From Maribacter spongiicola (lineage in GTDB: Bacteria; Bacteroidota; Bacteroidia; Flavobacteriales; Flavobacteriaceae), in NCBI RefSeq assembly GCF_004364165.1, contig NZ_SOAY01000010.1:1143098-1207097 (forward strand): a DNA stretch of 64,000 nt, given 5' to 3'. The notes under the pieces were generated by a model. The model was not told the origin of the DNA. It saw nothing but the letters and a program-made list of their open reading frames with translations, and made no database searches. The translations under genes were made by a program, and so were the position numbers. Shown one piece after another: positions 17,361 to 25,717 of this stretch; position 1 is the first letter of the stretch, and every line of letters begins with the position of its first letter.

Positions 17361-17449
17361 CATTTACATCTAACATAATTCACTTAAATGTATAATTATG
17401 TAAAAATATGATATAATGTAAAATAATTATATCAAAAATAACAATAAAA

Positions 17450-17815
17450 ATGACAAACGAAAGTTATTTTGGAAAGAAATTAAAAGAATTAAGACTTGAA
17501 AGAGGGTACACTCAGTCTGAACTTTCCAAGATTTGTGATATAAGTCAGGCTCAAGTTGCTAGATATGAAAAAGGTGACCATATGCCTACCAAACGAATTA
17601 TTAATAAAATAATTAATGGCTTAGGTGTGGATTCTGAGTATTTTTCCAATCTTACAGAAGTTTCAAATTCTTCACTTGACGCCGACTACCAAAGGTTAAG
17701 GGATTCTTTGATAAACCCGGAGGATAAACTGGTTTTAAGAAAGATATTGAGAGGTCTGTATTTAAATACACAAACCAAAATGGTTTACAATGAGTCTGAA
17801 GATTCCTATTCTTAA
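17450..17815 (+). CDS. XRE-family transcriptional regulator next to the RIT element
   Basis: A 121-residue protein with an N-terminal Cro/C1-type helix-turn-helix (about residues 8-62): GKKLKELRLERGYTQSELSK, then SQAQVARYEKGDHMPT. The remaining 55 residues form an acidic, probably helical tail of unknown role. It diverges from the recombinase trio across a repeat-rich control region, which suggests that it controls the trio, itself, or both. Such regulators often bind symmetrical sites in their own promoter; TTGTATACAA in the 31-bp repeats is the best candidate. The regulatory role is inferred from position. Confidence 0.8.
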   Translation: MTNESYFGKKLKELRLERGYTQSELSKICDISQAQVARYEKGDHMPTKRIINKIINGLGVDSEYFSNLTEVSNSSLDADYQRLRDSLINPEDKLVLRKILRGLYLNTQTKMVYNESEDSYS

Positions 17816-18008
17816 ATTCTAGACACTAAAAATCCTTTTGCTTAATTGATTATTTTTTCTTCATACCGCTGGTAAATTTATCTTTAGATACCCCTAATGG
17901 CATAAGAACATGATACCACATACAGTTTAAATCGTATCGGACAATTCTAAAACTTCTTATATTTTATATTAAAGCATTTTATAAGGTTCAAATTAATGGC
18001 CTGTTCTA

Positions 18009-18024
18009 AATATACCGGTATATT
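18009..18024. repeat. Perfect 16-bp palindrome AATATACCGGTATATT
   Basis: The sequence reads the same on both strands and overlaps the stop codon of the minus-strand gene that ends at 18023. It could terminate transcription weakly or bind a dimeric regulator; no T-run follows on the minus side beyond AT-rich sequence. Confidence 0.5.
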
Positions 18025-18613
18025 ATATTAATTTTTTTAATTTTTGGTTGTAGTTGAAATTTTTAATTTTCCAATTGTCATCCCTATCTATTGAGATTAA
18101 TTTTTTACGTTGCAGAACATTGATTATGCCCCAAATGTTCGAATCTTCTAAATCGTTATTGAATATATGCCGATAGATAAGTGTTTTACTTTTGAGTTGT
18201 ACGATTCCAACAAGCACTTTTAACTCAGTTTCTGATAATTCTTTGAGTGCTATTTCTACTGTTTTGTAATTAATTGATTTATTGTTATAATTTACTGAAA
18301 ATTCTTTACAGTGTATACAAACCTTATGATTTAAACGGATCAGTTCGTAGTAGTCCTCTCTATTTTTTGCCGTATATTTTATGTAAGAATTACAAAGTTG
18401 ACAGCTATTTAAAGTTATTAGGCATTTAGAATTGATTAATATTTTATCTAAAGTTTCATTTGATTCTTCAAATGGATTAAAATCAATAAAATCTAAAAGA
18501 TTGTATTTGAAATCATCATTTTCGAAAGCCCAATATTTGATTATCAGAACCATCAATGACTCAGGAAGTTCGGTGGAAATTAAAATTTCTTGTTTATAAT
18601 CGGTTGAACGCAT
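18023..18613 (-). CDS. Hypothetical protein with a putative zinc ribbon
   Basis: A 196-residue protein of no recognised family. Two CxxC pairs, CQLC near residue 72 and CIHC near residue 99, are about 24 residues apart and could bind one zinc ion. The N-terminal 60 residues are acidic, and the last 80 (KTVEIALKELSETELKVLVGI, then GIINVLQRKKLISIDRDDNWK) look like a winged-helix fold. It may therefore be a DNA-binding protein. It diverges from an XRE gene across a perfect 24-bp palindrome. The base composition is very AT-rich, as in the rest of this mobile region. Confidence 0.55.
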   Translation of the reverse strand: MRSTDYKQEILISTELPESLMVLIIKYWAFENDDFKYNLLDFIDFNPFEESNETLDKILINSKCLITLNSCQLCNSYIKYTAKNREDYYELIRLNHKVCIHCKEFSVNYNNKSINYKTVEIALKELSETELKVLVGIVQLKSKTLIYRHIFNNDLEDSNIWGIINVLQRKKLISIDRDDNWKIKNFNYNQKLKKLI

Positions 18614-18620
18614 TCATAAA

Positions 18621-18644
18621 TATAATGACATATATGTCATTATA
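18621..18644. promoter_or_regulatory. Perfect 24-bp palindrome, probable operator
   Basis: Twelve-base half site TATAATGACATA and its exact complement, centred between the divergent starts of the zinc-ribbon gene (ATG at 18613) and the XRE gene (ATG at 18679). Perfect dyads of this length between divergent genes are usually binding sites of a dimeric regulator, most likely the small XRE protein that would repress both directions. Confidence 0.7.
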
Positions 18645-18678
18645 AAAATGATTTAATATTAAGACTTTCCATCATTCT

Positions 18679-18918
18679 ATGGGAAGTCAATTACATAACG
18701 ATTTATTATTACTTCAAATCTCCGCAGTTCTGAAGAAAATCAGGCATTCCCGTGGGTTGACCCAAGAAGATGTATACAACGACACTGGTATTCATATTTC
18801 AAGAATGGAGGCTGGCCATGTGAATTTCACTATAACTACCCTACAACGGTTATGTGAGTATTTTGAGGTCAGTTTAGTAGATTTCTTTAAAAATGTTCAA
18901 AAACATGGCAGAACTTAA
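18679..18918 (+). CDS. Small XRE-family regulator
   Basis: A 79-residue protein that is almost entirely a Cro/C1-type helix-turn-helix: KIRHSRGLTQEDVYNDTGIH is the central part (about residues 21-40), followed by SRMEAGHVNFTITTLQRLCE and the usual closing helix VSLVDFFKN. Its size is like that of controller proteins in restriction or addiction loci and of immunity repressors, but no toxin or methylase gene is next to it. It diverges from the zinc-ribbon gene over a 24-bp palindrome it may bind. Confidence 0.75.
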   Translation: MGSQLHNDLLLLQISAVLKKIRHSRGLTQEDVYNDTGIHISRMEAGHVNFTITTLQRLCEYFEVSLVDFFKNVQKHGRT

Positions 18919-19115
18919 AATTTCTTGAGTTTATGTTTTCAATTTATATGCTAAAGCTTTGTATTATACATTACTTGGGTAGTAGTCATTCCAGAGGTCT
19001 TAATTAAAATCTTAATCGATGTTTTTATATCTTTAAAGAATTATGCAAAGTTATTTTTTGGCTAAGGCTTAAGGTGTGGGTGTTTTAAAATTTTGTTTAC
19101 ATAATATAAAGCTTT

Positions 19116-19133
19116 GCATAATGCACATTATGC
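19116..19133. repeat. 18-bp inverted repeat at the right edge of the mobile region
   Basis: GCATAATG-CA-CATTATGC, perfect 8-bp arms, ends 15 bases before the radC remnant. The surrounding bases add a second inverted pair (TTATGCAAAG at 19041-19050 with CTTTGCATAA at 19112-19121) and a direct repeat TTTACATAAT at 19096-19105 and 19139-19148. This cluster resembles arm and core sites of a tyrosine-recombinase attachment region. Confidence 0.6.
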
Positions 19134-19148
19134 GAATATTTACATAAT

Positions 19149-19310
19149 GCTCATAATCACCCATCTGGTACATTAAGACCTAGTGCTGCGGACAAACAGA
19201 TCACCCAGAAAATAAAAGTTGCAAGCGAAACTTTAGATATTAAAGTGTTGGATCATTTGATCATTACCCAAAAAAGTTACTATAGCTTTGCAGATGAAAA
19301 AATTCTATAG
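19149..19310 (+). pseudogene. radC: 3' remnant of radC (JAMM domain end)
   Basis: The last 53 codons read AHNHPSGTLRPSAAD, then KQITQKIKVASETLDIKVLD and HLIITQKSYYSFADEKIL followed by TAG at 19308-19310. This is the C-terminus of RadC, including the complete HxH-x7-SxxD metal motif. Upstream of Ala at 19149 the frame no longer resembles RadC and no start is present, so about three quarters of the protein is missing. The next gene's ATG follows the stop directly, as expected if radC was originally the first gene of this conserved run. The cut is probably an element insertion. Confidence 0.85.
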
Positions 19311-20606
19311 ATGTTATTGATATATACACATAAAATAACACCACGTCTTACCTATATCATGAGGCATATCTTTGTGAATATATTAGGCATTGAGCTTGAT
19401 TTTACCACTAAGGTAGAGGAGTTTATAAAGCATACCGGACCAAAAATAACGTATACAAAACAACCACTACAAAACGAATTTTTTGTTCGTAGTAACGAGT
19501 TGCTTTTTGAACAAGGTATTAATGATATTGAATTAAATATTGGAGCTTGGGAAGATGAACCTTGTTTTTTTCAAGCAGGGGAGCGTAGTAACCTACCGTT
19601 TGATATTTTTGCCGCTAGTTTTTTTCTGCTTTCAAGGTATGAAGAATACCTGCCGCATGTAAAGGATATTCATGGTAGATTTTCTCCGAAAGATAGTATC
19701 GCCTTCCAAAACGGATTCCTTCAAAAACCCGTGGTAGATATTTGGGCTCTTAAATTATTGGATGCGTTAAAAGAACGTTTTCCAGATTTGGAATATAAGG
19801 GTAAAACCTATGATTTTGTATCGGTAATTGACGTAGCAACTTCACACTGTTATGCGAATAGAGGTCTTGTTCGCGGTTTGGTAGGCATGCTAATGGACAT
19901 TGGGAGATTCAAATTTAAAAGAGTTTATGACCGTATAGCAGTAGGTTTAAATAGACAGAAAGATCCCTATGATAATTATGCTGAATTAATTGCCTTGCAT
20001 AAGAAGTATAATGTAAAATGTAATTTCTTTTTTCAGTATGCAGATTATTCAAAGTATGATAAAAACGTATCTATCAACAGTATTAAATTTAAGTCGCTTA
20101 TAAAATATGTAGCTGATTACGTGCCAGTATCATTGGCGGCAAGCTATAGTTCATTTTCTGATCTAGAACTATTAAAGAAAGAAAAATCTAATTTAGAAGT
20201 GGTCATTAATAGACCTGTAAACAATTGTAAAATGCGATATAATAGGGTCGATGTGCCTCAAACGTATCGTAATCTTATTGCGGCAGAATTTACCAATGAC
20301 TACACTATGGGGTATACCTTTGAACTTGGTTTTAGGGCAGGCACCTGTACACCATTTCAGTTTTATGATATTCCATTAGAAGTAAAGCAGCCTATAAAAG
20401 TGCATCCGTTTGCGATTCATGATATATCACTTTCAAAAATTAAGAAAGACCAAGAAGTATTGCGTCAGGTGCAAATGATTACTAATGAGGTTAGAAAAGT
20501 TAATGGTACGCTTATTACGATGTTCTCTAATGAGGTTTTAGGTAATAAAGAAGATAGAGATTGGATGAATGTGTACACCGAAGTAATAAAACAACAACAT
20601 GTTTAA
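19311..20606 (+). CDS. Polysaccharide-deacetylase-like protein (DUF7033-type)
   Basis: A 431-residue cytosolic protein typical of Flavobacteriaceae and usually annotated as polysaccharide deacetylase family. The first 110 or so residues form a separate domain with LPFDIFAASFFLLSRYEEYL. A degenerate deacetylase-like barrel starts near residue 155 (FVSVIDVATSHCYANRGLVR), and a RAGTCTPFQFYDIPLE motif follows near 350. In active deacetylases the first barrel motif is T-x-D-D; here VIDVATS carries only one Asp, so the activity is doubtful. The ATG abuts the radC stop. It overlaps the nucleotidase gene by eight bases. Confidence 0.75.
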   Translation: MLLIYTHKITPRLTYIMRHIFVNILGIELDFTTKVEEFIKHTGPKITYTKQPLQNEFFVRSNELLFEQGINDIELNIGAWEDEPCFFQAGERSNLPFDIFAASFFLLSRYEEYLPHVKDIHGRFSPKDSIAFQNGFLQKPVVDIWALKLLDALKERFPDLEYKGKTYDFVSVIDVATSHCYANRGLVRGLVGMLMDIGRFKFKRVYDRIAVGLNRQKDPYDNYAELIALHKKYNVKCNFFFQYADYSKYDKNVSINSIKFKSLIKYVADYVPVSLAASYSSFSDLELLKKEKSNLEVVINRPVNNCKMRYNRVDVPQTYRNLIAAEFTNDYTMGYTFELGFRAGTCTPFQFYDIPLEVKQPIKVHPFAIHDISLSKIKKDQEVLRQVQMITNEVRKVNGTLITMFSNEVLGNKEDRDWMNVYTEVIKQQHV

Positions 20607-21288
20607 AGGTAAAGTAACAGATATTTTTTTCGATTTAGACCATACCCTTTGGGACTTTGATCAGAACTCGGCACTTACATTTAATAAGATATTCAACGAG
20701 CAAAAAGTTGAAGTAGACTTAGAAGATTTCCTAGAAGTATATGTACCTGCAAACCTTAAATTTTGGAGGTTGTTTAGAGAAGATAAAATAACAAAATCCG
20801 AATTACGGTATCAACGCCTTAAATCGGTTTTTGATACTATGGGGCATCCTGCTACTGATGATTTAATTCATTTATTATCCGAAGAATATATTAATCATTT
20901 ATCCTCATTCAACACTCTTTTTCCTAATGCTATTGAGGTGTTAGATTATTTAAAACCTAAATATAAACTACACATTATTACCAACGGTTTTCAAGAAGTT
21001 CAAGATAAGAAGCTTAGAAACTCTGGTATTCATAGTTATTTTGATCAGGTTATAGACTCTGAAATGGCGGGTGCTAAAAAACCTAATCCGGTCATCTTTA
21101 ACTTGGCTTTAGATAAGGCTGGTGTGTTGCCAGAAAAGTCGTTAATGATCGGTGATAGTTTAGAGGCAGATATCATGGGTGCCAAATCTTTAGGTTTTTA
21201 TACCTTACACTTTAACGCCCACAAAGAAGAAAGTCACAATATTGCTCCTATTATTTACGATTTGCAAGAAATAAAATCCCTTTTATAG
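20599..21288 (+). CDS. yjjG: YjjG-type noncanonical pyrimidine nucleotidase (HAD family)
   Basis: A 229-residue HAD-superfamily phosphatase. Motif I is FFDLDHTLWDF with the nucleophile Asp12 and acid Asp14 (DLD), motif II is ITNGF near residue 125, Lys in GAKKPNP (motif III) near 158, and motif IV is IGDSLEADI. The length and the LWDF motif fit the YjjG family, which removes phosphate from mutagenic or noncanonical pyrimidine nucleoside monophosphates. The eight-base overlap with the upstream gene implies coupling. Confidence 0.85.
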   Translation: MFKGKVTDIFFDLDHTLWDFDQNSALTFNKIFNEQKVEVDLEDFLEVYVPANLKFWRLFREDKITKSELRYQRLKSVFDTMGHPATDDLIHLLSEEYINHLSSFNTLFPNAIEVLDYLKPKYKLHIITNGFQEVQDKKLRNSGIHSYFDQVIDSEMAGAKKPNPVIFNLALDKAGVLPEKSLMIGDSLEADIMGAKSLGFYTLHFNAHKEESHNIAPIIYDLQEIKSLL

Positions 21289-21300
21289 AGTTACTATTAC

Positions 21301-21318
21301 TATAGACATCTGTCTATA
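21301..21318. repeat. 18-bp inverted repeat TATAGACA-TC-TGTCTATA
   Basis: Perfect 8-bp arms in the 52-base gap between the nucleotidase and the lipoprotein gene, followed by TGTTTTAATC. It could be a weak terminator or a regulator site in front of the lipoprotein/DUF5723 pair. Confidence 0.5.
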
Positions 21319-21340
21319 TGTTTTAATCTATGAAGAGGTG

Positions 21341-21886
21341 ATGAAAGGGGTACGTATTCTGGTAATGGTTTTGGTAGGTCTGCTACTGGTAACGTCTTGT
21401 TCAGAAGAACAAGATTTTGACCAAATAGATGATTTAGCTATTACCCCAAGTTATGAAACAAGTATTTTCTATGTAAAGGCTCAAGAGACATTGATTAATA
21501 GGGTAGAAGGATTAAGTTTTTTTACTCAAGATTTTAATTTTGATGCTTTCGAAGAACCTTTTTTTGCAGAAAGGGTTCTAGCAGGAGTGCTGACTTACGA
21601 GTTAGAGAATACGACCAGTAAACCTATAGAAATTAGACTAGAGTTTTTAGACGAAGCCGAAAATGTATTGGATACCGAAGTTTTTAGTATGGATGCTGCA
21701 CCAACGGCTATTCTACAACGAGATGTAGCATATGGGACAACAGGTAAAAGCCTAGATATTATAAAAGCGACCTCAGAAATAAGGTTGACAGCTATAAATT
21801 TAGGTGATAACAGTAGCTCTTCTACTTTGCCAGATCCTGCAATAGTGCTTCGTTCTAGCGCTCAATTTACTTTAGATATACGATGA
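21341..21886 (+). CDS. Hypothetical lipoprotein
   Basis: A 181-residue lipoprotein with signal peptide MKGVRILVMVLVGLLLVTSC (Cys20). The ATG at 21341 has AGAGG upstream, one of the few purine-rich sites in this window; an in-frame GTG sits just before it. The mature part has the look of an immunoglobulin-like beta sandwich (VLAGVLTYELENTTSKPIEI). It overlaps the DUF5723 gene by four bases (ATGA), so the two are coupled and may work together at the outer membrane. Function unknown. Confidence 0.65.
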   Translation: MKGVRILVMVLVGLLLVTSCSEEQDFDQIDDLAITPSYETSIFYVKAQETLINRVEGLSFFTQDFNFDAFEEPFFAERVLAGVLTYELENTTSKPIEIRLEFLDEAENVLDTEVFSMDAAPTAILQRDVAYGTTGKSLDIIKATSEIRLTAINLGDNSSSSTLPDPAIVLRSSAQFTLDIR

Positions 21887-23325
21887 GATTATGCCATTGC
21901 TTTTTTATAGCTGGCGTATTGCTTACTTTGAGTCTAACAGCTCAGAATAAGCAAATTCTCTATGATTTTAATGAAATACCACAATCCCTTTCTATAAACC
22001 CCGGTGTAGAATCTGATTTTAAATGGTACGCAGGTGTACCTTTATTATCAGGTATTTCTGGCTATGGTGGTTCTAATGCTATTTCCGTCAATGATATTTT
22101 TGCCAATGATGGCATTGATATTAATATAAAATTTAGAGAGCGTGCATTAGATGTTCTTACTCCTAAAGATGAGTTAAGTACAACGATACAAATGGATTAT
22201 TTGAATGGCGGATTCAGAAGTGAGAATCCGAATGTTTTTTATTCATTTGGCGGATATCTTGAGTTTGATAATATAGGTTACTGGCCACAAGATTATGCAT
22301 ACCTATTATATGACGGTAATGCGGATCAATTGGGTAGAAGATATGATTTGGGCGATTTGAAGGTTCGTGGTTCTTTGGTGAATGTTTTTCATTTCGGTAT
22401 CAATAAAAAAATAGATCGTAACCTAACCATTGGTGCAAGAGGAAAATTGTATTCGGCCATTGCAGATTATAGTTCTTCAACCAATAATGGGCATTTGACC
22501 AATGTAGAAGGGCAGAACAATTTAATTGCTTCGAATTTAAATGCTGATTTGCTTTTACGCACATCTGGACTGCGAAGTTTAAGAGATGCCAATAATGATG
22601 ATGCTCTTGCAAATGAAATTGTTAGTAGAGCACTTTTTGGTGGTGATTTAGGTTTGGGGGTAGATGTTGGGTTTACATATCACCTTTCTGAACGTACTAC
22701 CGTTACCGGTAGTTTATTGGATGTAGGGTTTATATACCATTCTGGTGATTCTAAAAGCTATAGCCTAAAAGGAAATACATCTGTGGAAGGTATTGAAATA
22801 GATGTTTTAGACAATTTTGCAAGCTTGGATAGGGATTTTTGGCAAGACTTAGTCGATGAAATTGAGGAGGCAGTGCCTTTTGAGACCGATACAGGTAGTT
22901 ATATCTCGTTTAGACCCACAAAACTATATGCTTCTATAAGAAATGATTTTGGTGAGCCTGTAGGTAACGGTGGGTCTCAAAGTTGCGATTGTACAGCCGG
23001 ATCTTCTGGTGGTGGCGAATTGCGTACCAAGTATCGAAATTCTGTGGGTGGGCAATTATATATGATTAATCGACCAAGAGGTCCGCAAATGGCTCTGACC
23101 GGTTTTTATATGCGCAGAATAGGTAATGTTTTAGCACTTAAAGGAACATATACCGTAGATAAATTCAGTTCTACTAATGTAGGTTTGGGTATGAACCTGC
23201 AAGCCGGACCTGTCAACTTTTATCTTATGGCAGATAACTTATTATCTTATAATAATATAGCGGCAACAAACTACGCTTCATTTCAATTCGGATTGAATAT
23301 TATTTCTTGGGGGCGTAATAAGTAG
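21883..23325 (+). CDS. DUF5723 family outer membrane protein
   Basis: A 480-residue exported protein with signal peptide ending LTLSLTAQ. It shows the DUF5723 pattern of Bacteroidota: early PQSLSINPGVESDFKWY and GVPLLSGISGYGG, FGINKKIDRNLTIGARGKLY near 170-190, then alternating barrel-like strands to the C-terminus. It is probably an outer membrane beta-barrel, in line with families linked to gliding or type IX secretion partners, but its role is unknown. A Cys pair in SCDCTAGSSGGG (about 367) lies in a Gly/Ser-rich loop. The ATG overlaps the stop of the lipoprotein gene. Confidence 0.78.
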   Translation: MRLCHCFFIAGVLLTLSLTAQNKQILYDFNEIPQSLSINPGVESDFKWYAGVPLLSGISGYGGSNAISVNDIFANDGIDINIKFRERALDVLTPKDELSTTIQMDYLNGGFRSENPNVFYSFGGYLEFDNIGYWPQDYAYLLYDGNADQLGRRYDLGDLKVRGSLVNVFHFGINKKIDRNLTIGARGKLYSAIADYSSSTNNGHLTNVEGQNNLIASNLNADLLLRTSGLRSLRDANNDDALANEIVSRALFGGDLGLGVDVGFTYHLSERTTVTGSLLDVGFIYHSGDSKSYSLKGNTSVEGIEIDVLDNFASLDRDFWQDLVDEIEEAVPFETDTGSYISFRPTKLYASIRNDFGEPVGNGGSQSCDCTAGSSGGGELRTKYRNSVGGQLYMINRPRGPQMALTGFYMRRIGNVLALKGTYTVDKFSSTNVGLGMNLQAGPVNFYLMADNLLSYNNIAATNYASFQFGLNIISWGRNK

Positions 23326-23402
23326 TATATCTTCTTCGCTACTTTTTATTTTTTTGGCATGCTTTTTTCATATATTACCGTGAATTTAAAATTTACAACG
23401 TT

Positions 23403-24305
23403 TTGAAAATAGTTATCGCCTTAGTATTCACTTTTATAGGATTTTCTTCTTTCGCACAAACTGATTTAGATGATTATAAATATATCATCGTTCCAAAAAA
23501 GTTTGATGCTTTTAAAAATATGAACGAACACCAAACAAGTACGTTGATAAAATATCTTTTTACCGGTAAAGGTTTTGTTACGGTATATGACGACCAATTA
23601 CCTGAAGATTTGAAATTTAATAGATGTATAGGTGTTGTGGCAGATTTGCAAGATGATAGTAGTATGTTTTCTACAAAGACTATCATCAACTTAAAGGACT
23701 GTAATGACAAAATCGTTTTTAGCACCATGCAGGGCATTAGTAAAGAAAAGGAATATAAGGCAGCCTATAGCGAAGCTATTAGAGAGTCTATGCGCTCATT
23801 TAATGGTATGAATTATAATTACACAGCCAAAGAAAAAAAGGATGAAGCTGTTACGGTTAATTTTCGAAATGACGTTAAAAAGCTAGATGAGTCTAAAGCC
23901 CATAAGGTTTTACAAGTAGAAAAGGCAGCAGAAGAAGTAAACGTAAAAAGAGCGCCTACAGTAATTTCTGAAGAAACGGAGAAAACACAGTATTATAAAG
24001 ATAATACTCCAGTTGAGTCCAACATTAAAAAGACTGAAACTCAGAAGCCTGCTTTCAAAAGTCTAGAGGTTAAAAAGCCTTCATCTAAAGATATGTGGTA
24101 TGCTCAGGCAACCGATAATGGATATCAGTTGGTAGATAGCTCGCCTAAGGTTAGAATGAATTTATTAAAAAGCTCAGCTGACAATGTCTTTATGGCAAAA
24201 ACCGATACCCAAAATGGTATGGTATACCAAAAAGAGGGTAACTGGATTTTTGAATATTATGAAAATGATAAACTAGTTCTAGAAGAACTGAATATCAAAT
24301 TCTAA
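23403..24305 (+). CDS. Conserved flavobacterial exported protein of unknown function
   Basis: A 300-residue protein that begins at a TTG (23403): only this start gives a complete signal peptide (KIVIALVFTFIGFSSFAQ), and the next ATG would remove it. The mature N-terminal half (DLDDYKYIIVPKKFDAFKNM, later RCIGVVADLQDDSSMFSTKT) resembles a small alpha/beta domain seen in flavobacterial periplasmic proteins. A long charged linker of about 100 residues rich in Lys, Glu and Thr follows. It converges with rarA, overlapping by four bases. Confidence 0.65.
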   Translation: MKIVIALVFTFIGFSSFAQTDLDDYKYIIVPKKFDAFKNMNEHQTSTLIKYLFTGKGFVTVYDDQLPEDLKFNRCIGVVADLQDDSSMFSTKTIINLKDCNDKIVFSTMQGISKEKEYKAAYSEAIRESMRSFNGMNYNYTAKEKKDEAVTVNFRNDVKKLDESKAHKVLQVEKAAEEVNVKRAPTVISEETEKTQYYKDNTPVESNIKKTETQKPAFKSLEVKKPSSKDMWYAQATDNGYQLVDSSPKVRMNLLKSSADNVFMAKTDTQNGMVYQKEGNWIFEYYENDKLVLEELNIKF

Positions 24306-25579
24306 AAGTCATATTTCGCTTTCCACCGGTTTTTTAGAAAATCGCTAAGGGCTTTTTCTCTGGCGTTATTCCCAGGTTTATAGAAGGTAGTACCCTTAAT
24401 TTCATCGGGTAGAAACTCGGCATCTACAAAGTTGTTCTGGTAATCGTGGGCATATTTATATTCTTGTCCGTAACCCAAATCTTTCATTAATTTGGTAGGT
24501 GCATTTCTTAGCGGCAATGGTACAGTCAAATTCCCAGTTTGTTTAACCACTTGTTGCGCTTTACCGATTGCCATATAACTAGCGTTACTTTTTGCTGAGG
24601 TCGCAAGGTAAATGGCACATTGACTTAATACTATACGCGCTTCGGGGTAACCAATAGCAGTAACAGCTTGAAAGGTGGTATTTGCCATCACCAAAGCCGT
24701 TGGATTTGCCAAACCGATATCTTCTGATGCTGAAATAAGCATTCTACGGGCAATGAATTTTACATCTTCACCACCCTCGATCATTCGAGCCAACCAATAA
24801 ACGGCTCCGTTTGGGTCGCTCCCTCTAATAGATTTTATAAAAGACGATATAATATCATAATGTTGCTCACCTGTTTTGTCATACAGCACAGTATTTTTCT
24901 GCACTTTAGATAATACCAATTCGTTGGTGATGACAATGTCGTCACCTGCTTCAGAATTAACTACAAGCTCAAAAATATTCAGTAATTTTCTACCATCACC
25001 GCCAGATAAACGTAACAAAGCTTCCGTTTCTTTAAGTTCGATTTTTTTAGACTTTAGCAATGTGTCTTTCTCCATTGCCCTTTTTATCAGGTTTTCTAAA
25101 TCATCTTTTCCGAAGGCATTTAAAATGTAGACCTGACAACGAGAGAGTAGGGCAGGTATTACCTCAAAGCTTGGGTTTTCTGTAGTAGCACCAATTAACG
25201 TAACCCATCCTTTTTCAACAGCTGCCAAAAGAGAATCTTGTTGAGATTTACTGAAACGATGTATCTCATCAATAAATAAAATGGGGTTTTTAGCAGTGAA
25301 TAATCCCCCAGCTTGCTTCGCTTTATCGATTACTTCCCGAATGTCTTTTACACCACTATTGATGGCACTTAAAATATAGAAGGGTCTTTTGCTTTGCTCA
25401 GCAATAATGTTAGCTAAGGTAGTTTTACCCGTGCCAGGAGGTCCCCAAAGTATTAATGACGGAATAATACCCTTTTTTATTTGGTTCGTTAGCGAGCCCT
25501 TTTCACCCACCAAATGGTGTTGACTAATATATTCGTCTAATGTTTTAGGCCGTACGCGTTCTGCTAAAGGTTCGTTCAT
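24302..25579 (-). CDS. rarA: Replication-associated recombination protein A (RarA/MgsA)
   Basis: A 425-residue AAA+ ATPase that acts at stalled replication forks, related to the clamp-loader and to WRNIP1. Walker A is GPPGTGKTT at about 46-54, Walker B is LFIDEIHRF at about 100-108, and a sensor/arginine-finger region ([19 protein letters not shown]) is at about 131-149. The RLHL-type C-terminal domains ([20 protein letters not shown] and [24 protein letters not shown] block) identify RarA rather than RuvB. Length is near E. coli RarA (447). It has a -7 box only four bases from its start. Confidence 0.93.
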   Translation of the reverse strand: MNEPLAERVRPKTLDEYISQHHLVGEKGSLTNQIKKGIIPSLILWGPPGTGKTTLANIIAEQSKRPFYILSAINSGVKDIREVIDKAKQAGGLFTAKNPILFIDEIHRFSKSQQDSLLAAVEKGWVTLIGATTENPSFEVIPALLSRCQVYILNAFGKDDLENLIKRAMEKDTLLKSKKIELKETEALLRLSGGDGRKLLNIFELVVNSEAGDDIVITNELVLSKVQKNTVLYDKTGEQHYDIISSFIKSIRGSDPNGAVYWLARMIEGGEDVKFIARRMLISASEDIGLANPTALVMANTTFQAVTAIGYPEARIVLSQCAIYLATSAKSNASYMAIGKAQQVVKQTGNLTVPLPLRNAPTKLMKDLGYGQEYKYAHDYQNNFVDAEFLPDEIKGTTFYKPGNNAREKALSDFLKNRWKAKYDF

Positions 25580-25583
25580 AGTA

Positions 25584-25591
25584 CAAAAGTA
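25584..25591 (-). promoter_or_regulatory. -7 box TACTTTTG close to the rarA start
   Basis: On the minus strand TACTTTTG fits the Bacteroidota -7 consensus TAnnTTTG and ends four bases before the rarA ATG. A -33 TTG at the normal distance is not seen. If used, the message would be leaderless or almost so. Confidence 0.4.
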
Positions 25592-25717
25592 TACTAAACT
25601 TAAATGAGAATAAAAAAGTAAAGTGCCAATTGATTGTTAAGTAAGGATTGGAGTGACAATATGACCAATTTGTAAACGTTGGTAGTATAATTGTTATTCA
25701 AATACAAAATCTAGCTC

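Noticed and set aside
17221-17449. Plasmid-type replication origin (iterons)
   Set aside because: The direct repeats are only two copies each, and no replication initiator gene is next to them; a control region or recombination site is simpler.
19311-20606. Active polysaccharide deacetylase
   Set aside because: The metal-binding TxDD-type motif is not intact, so only a family-level name is used.
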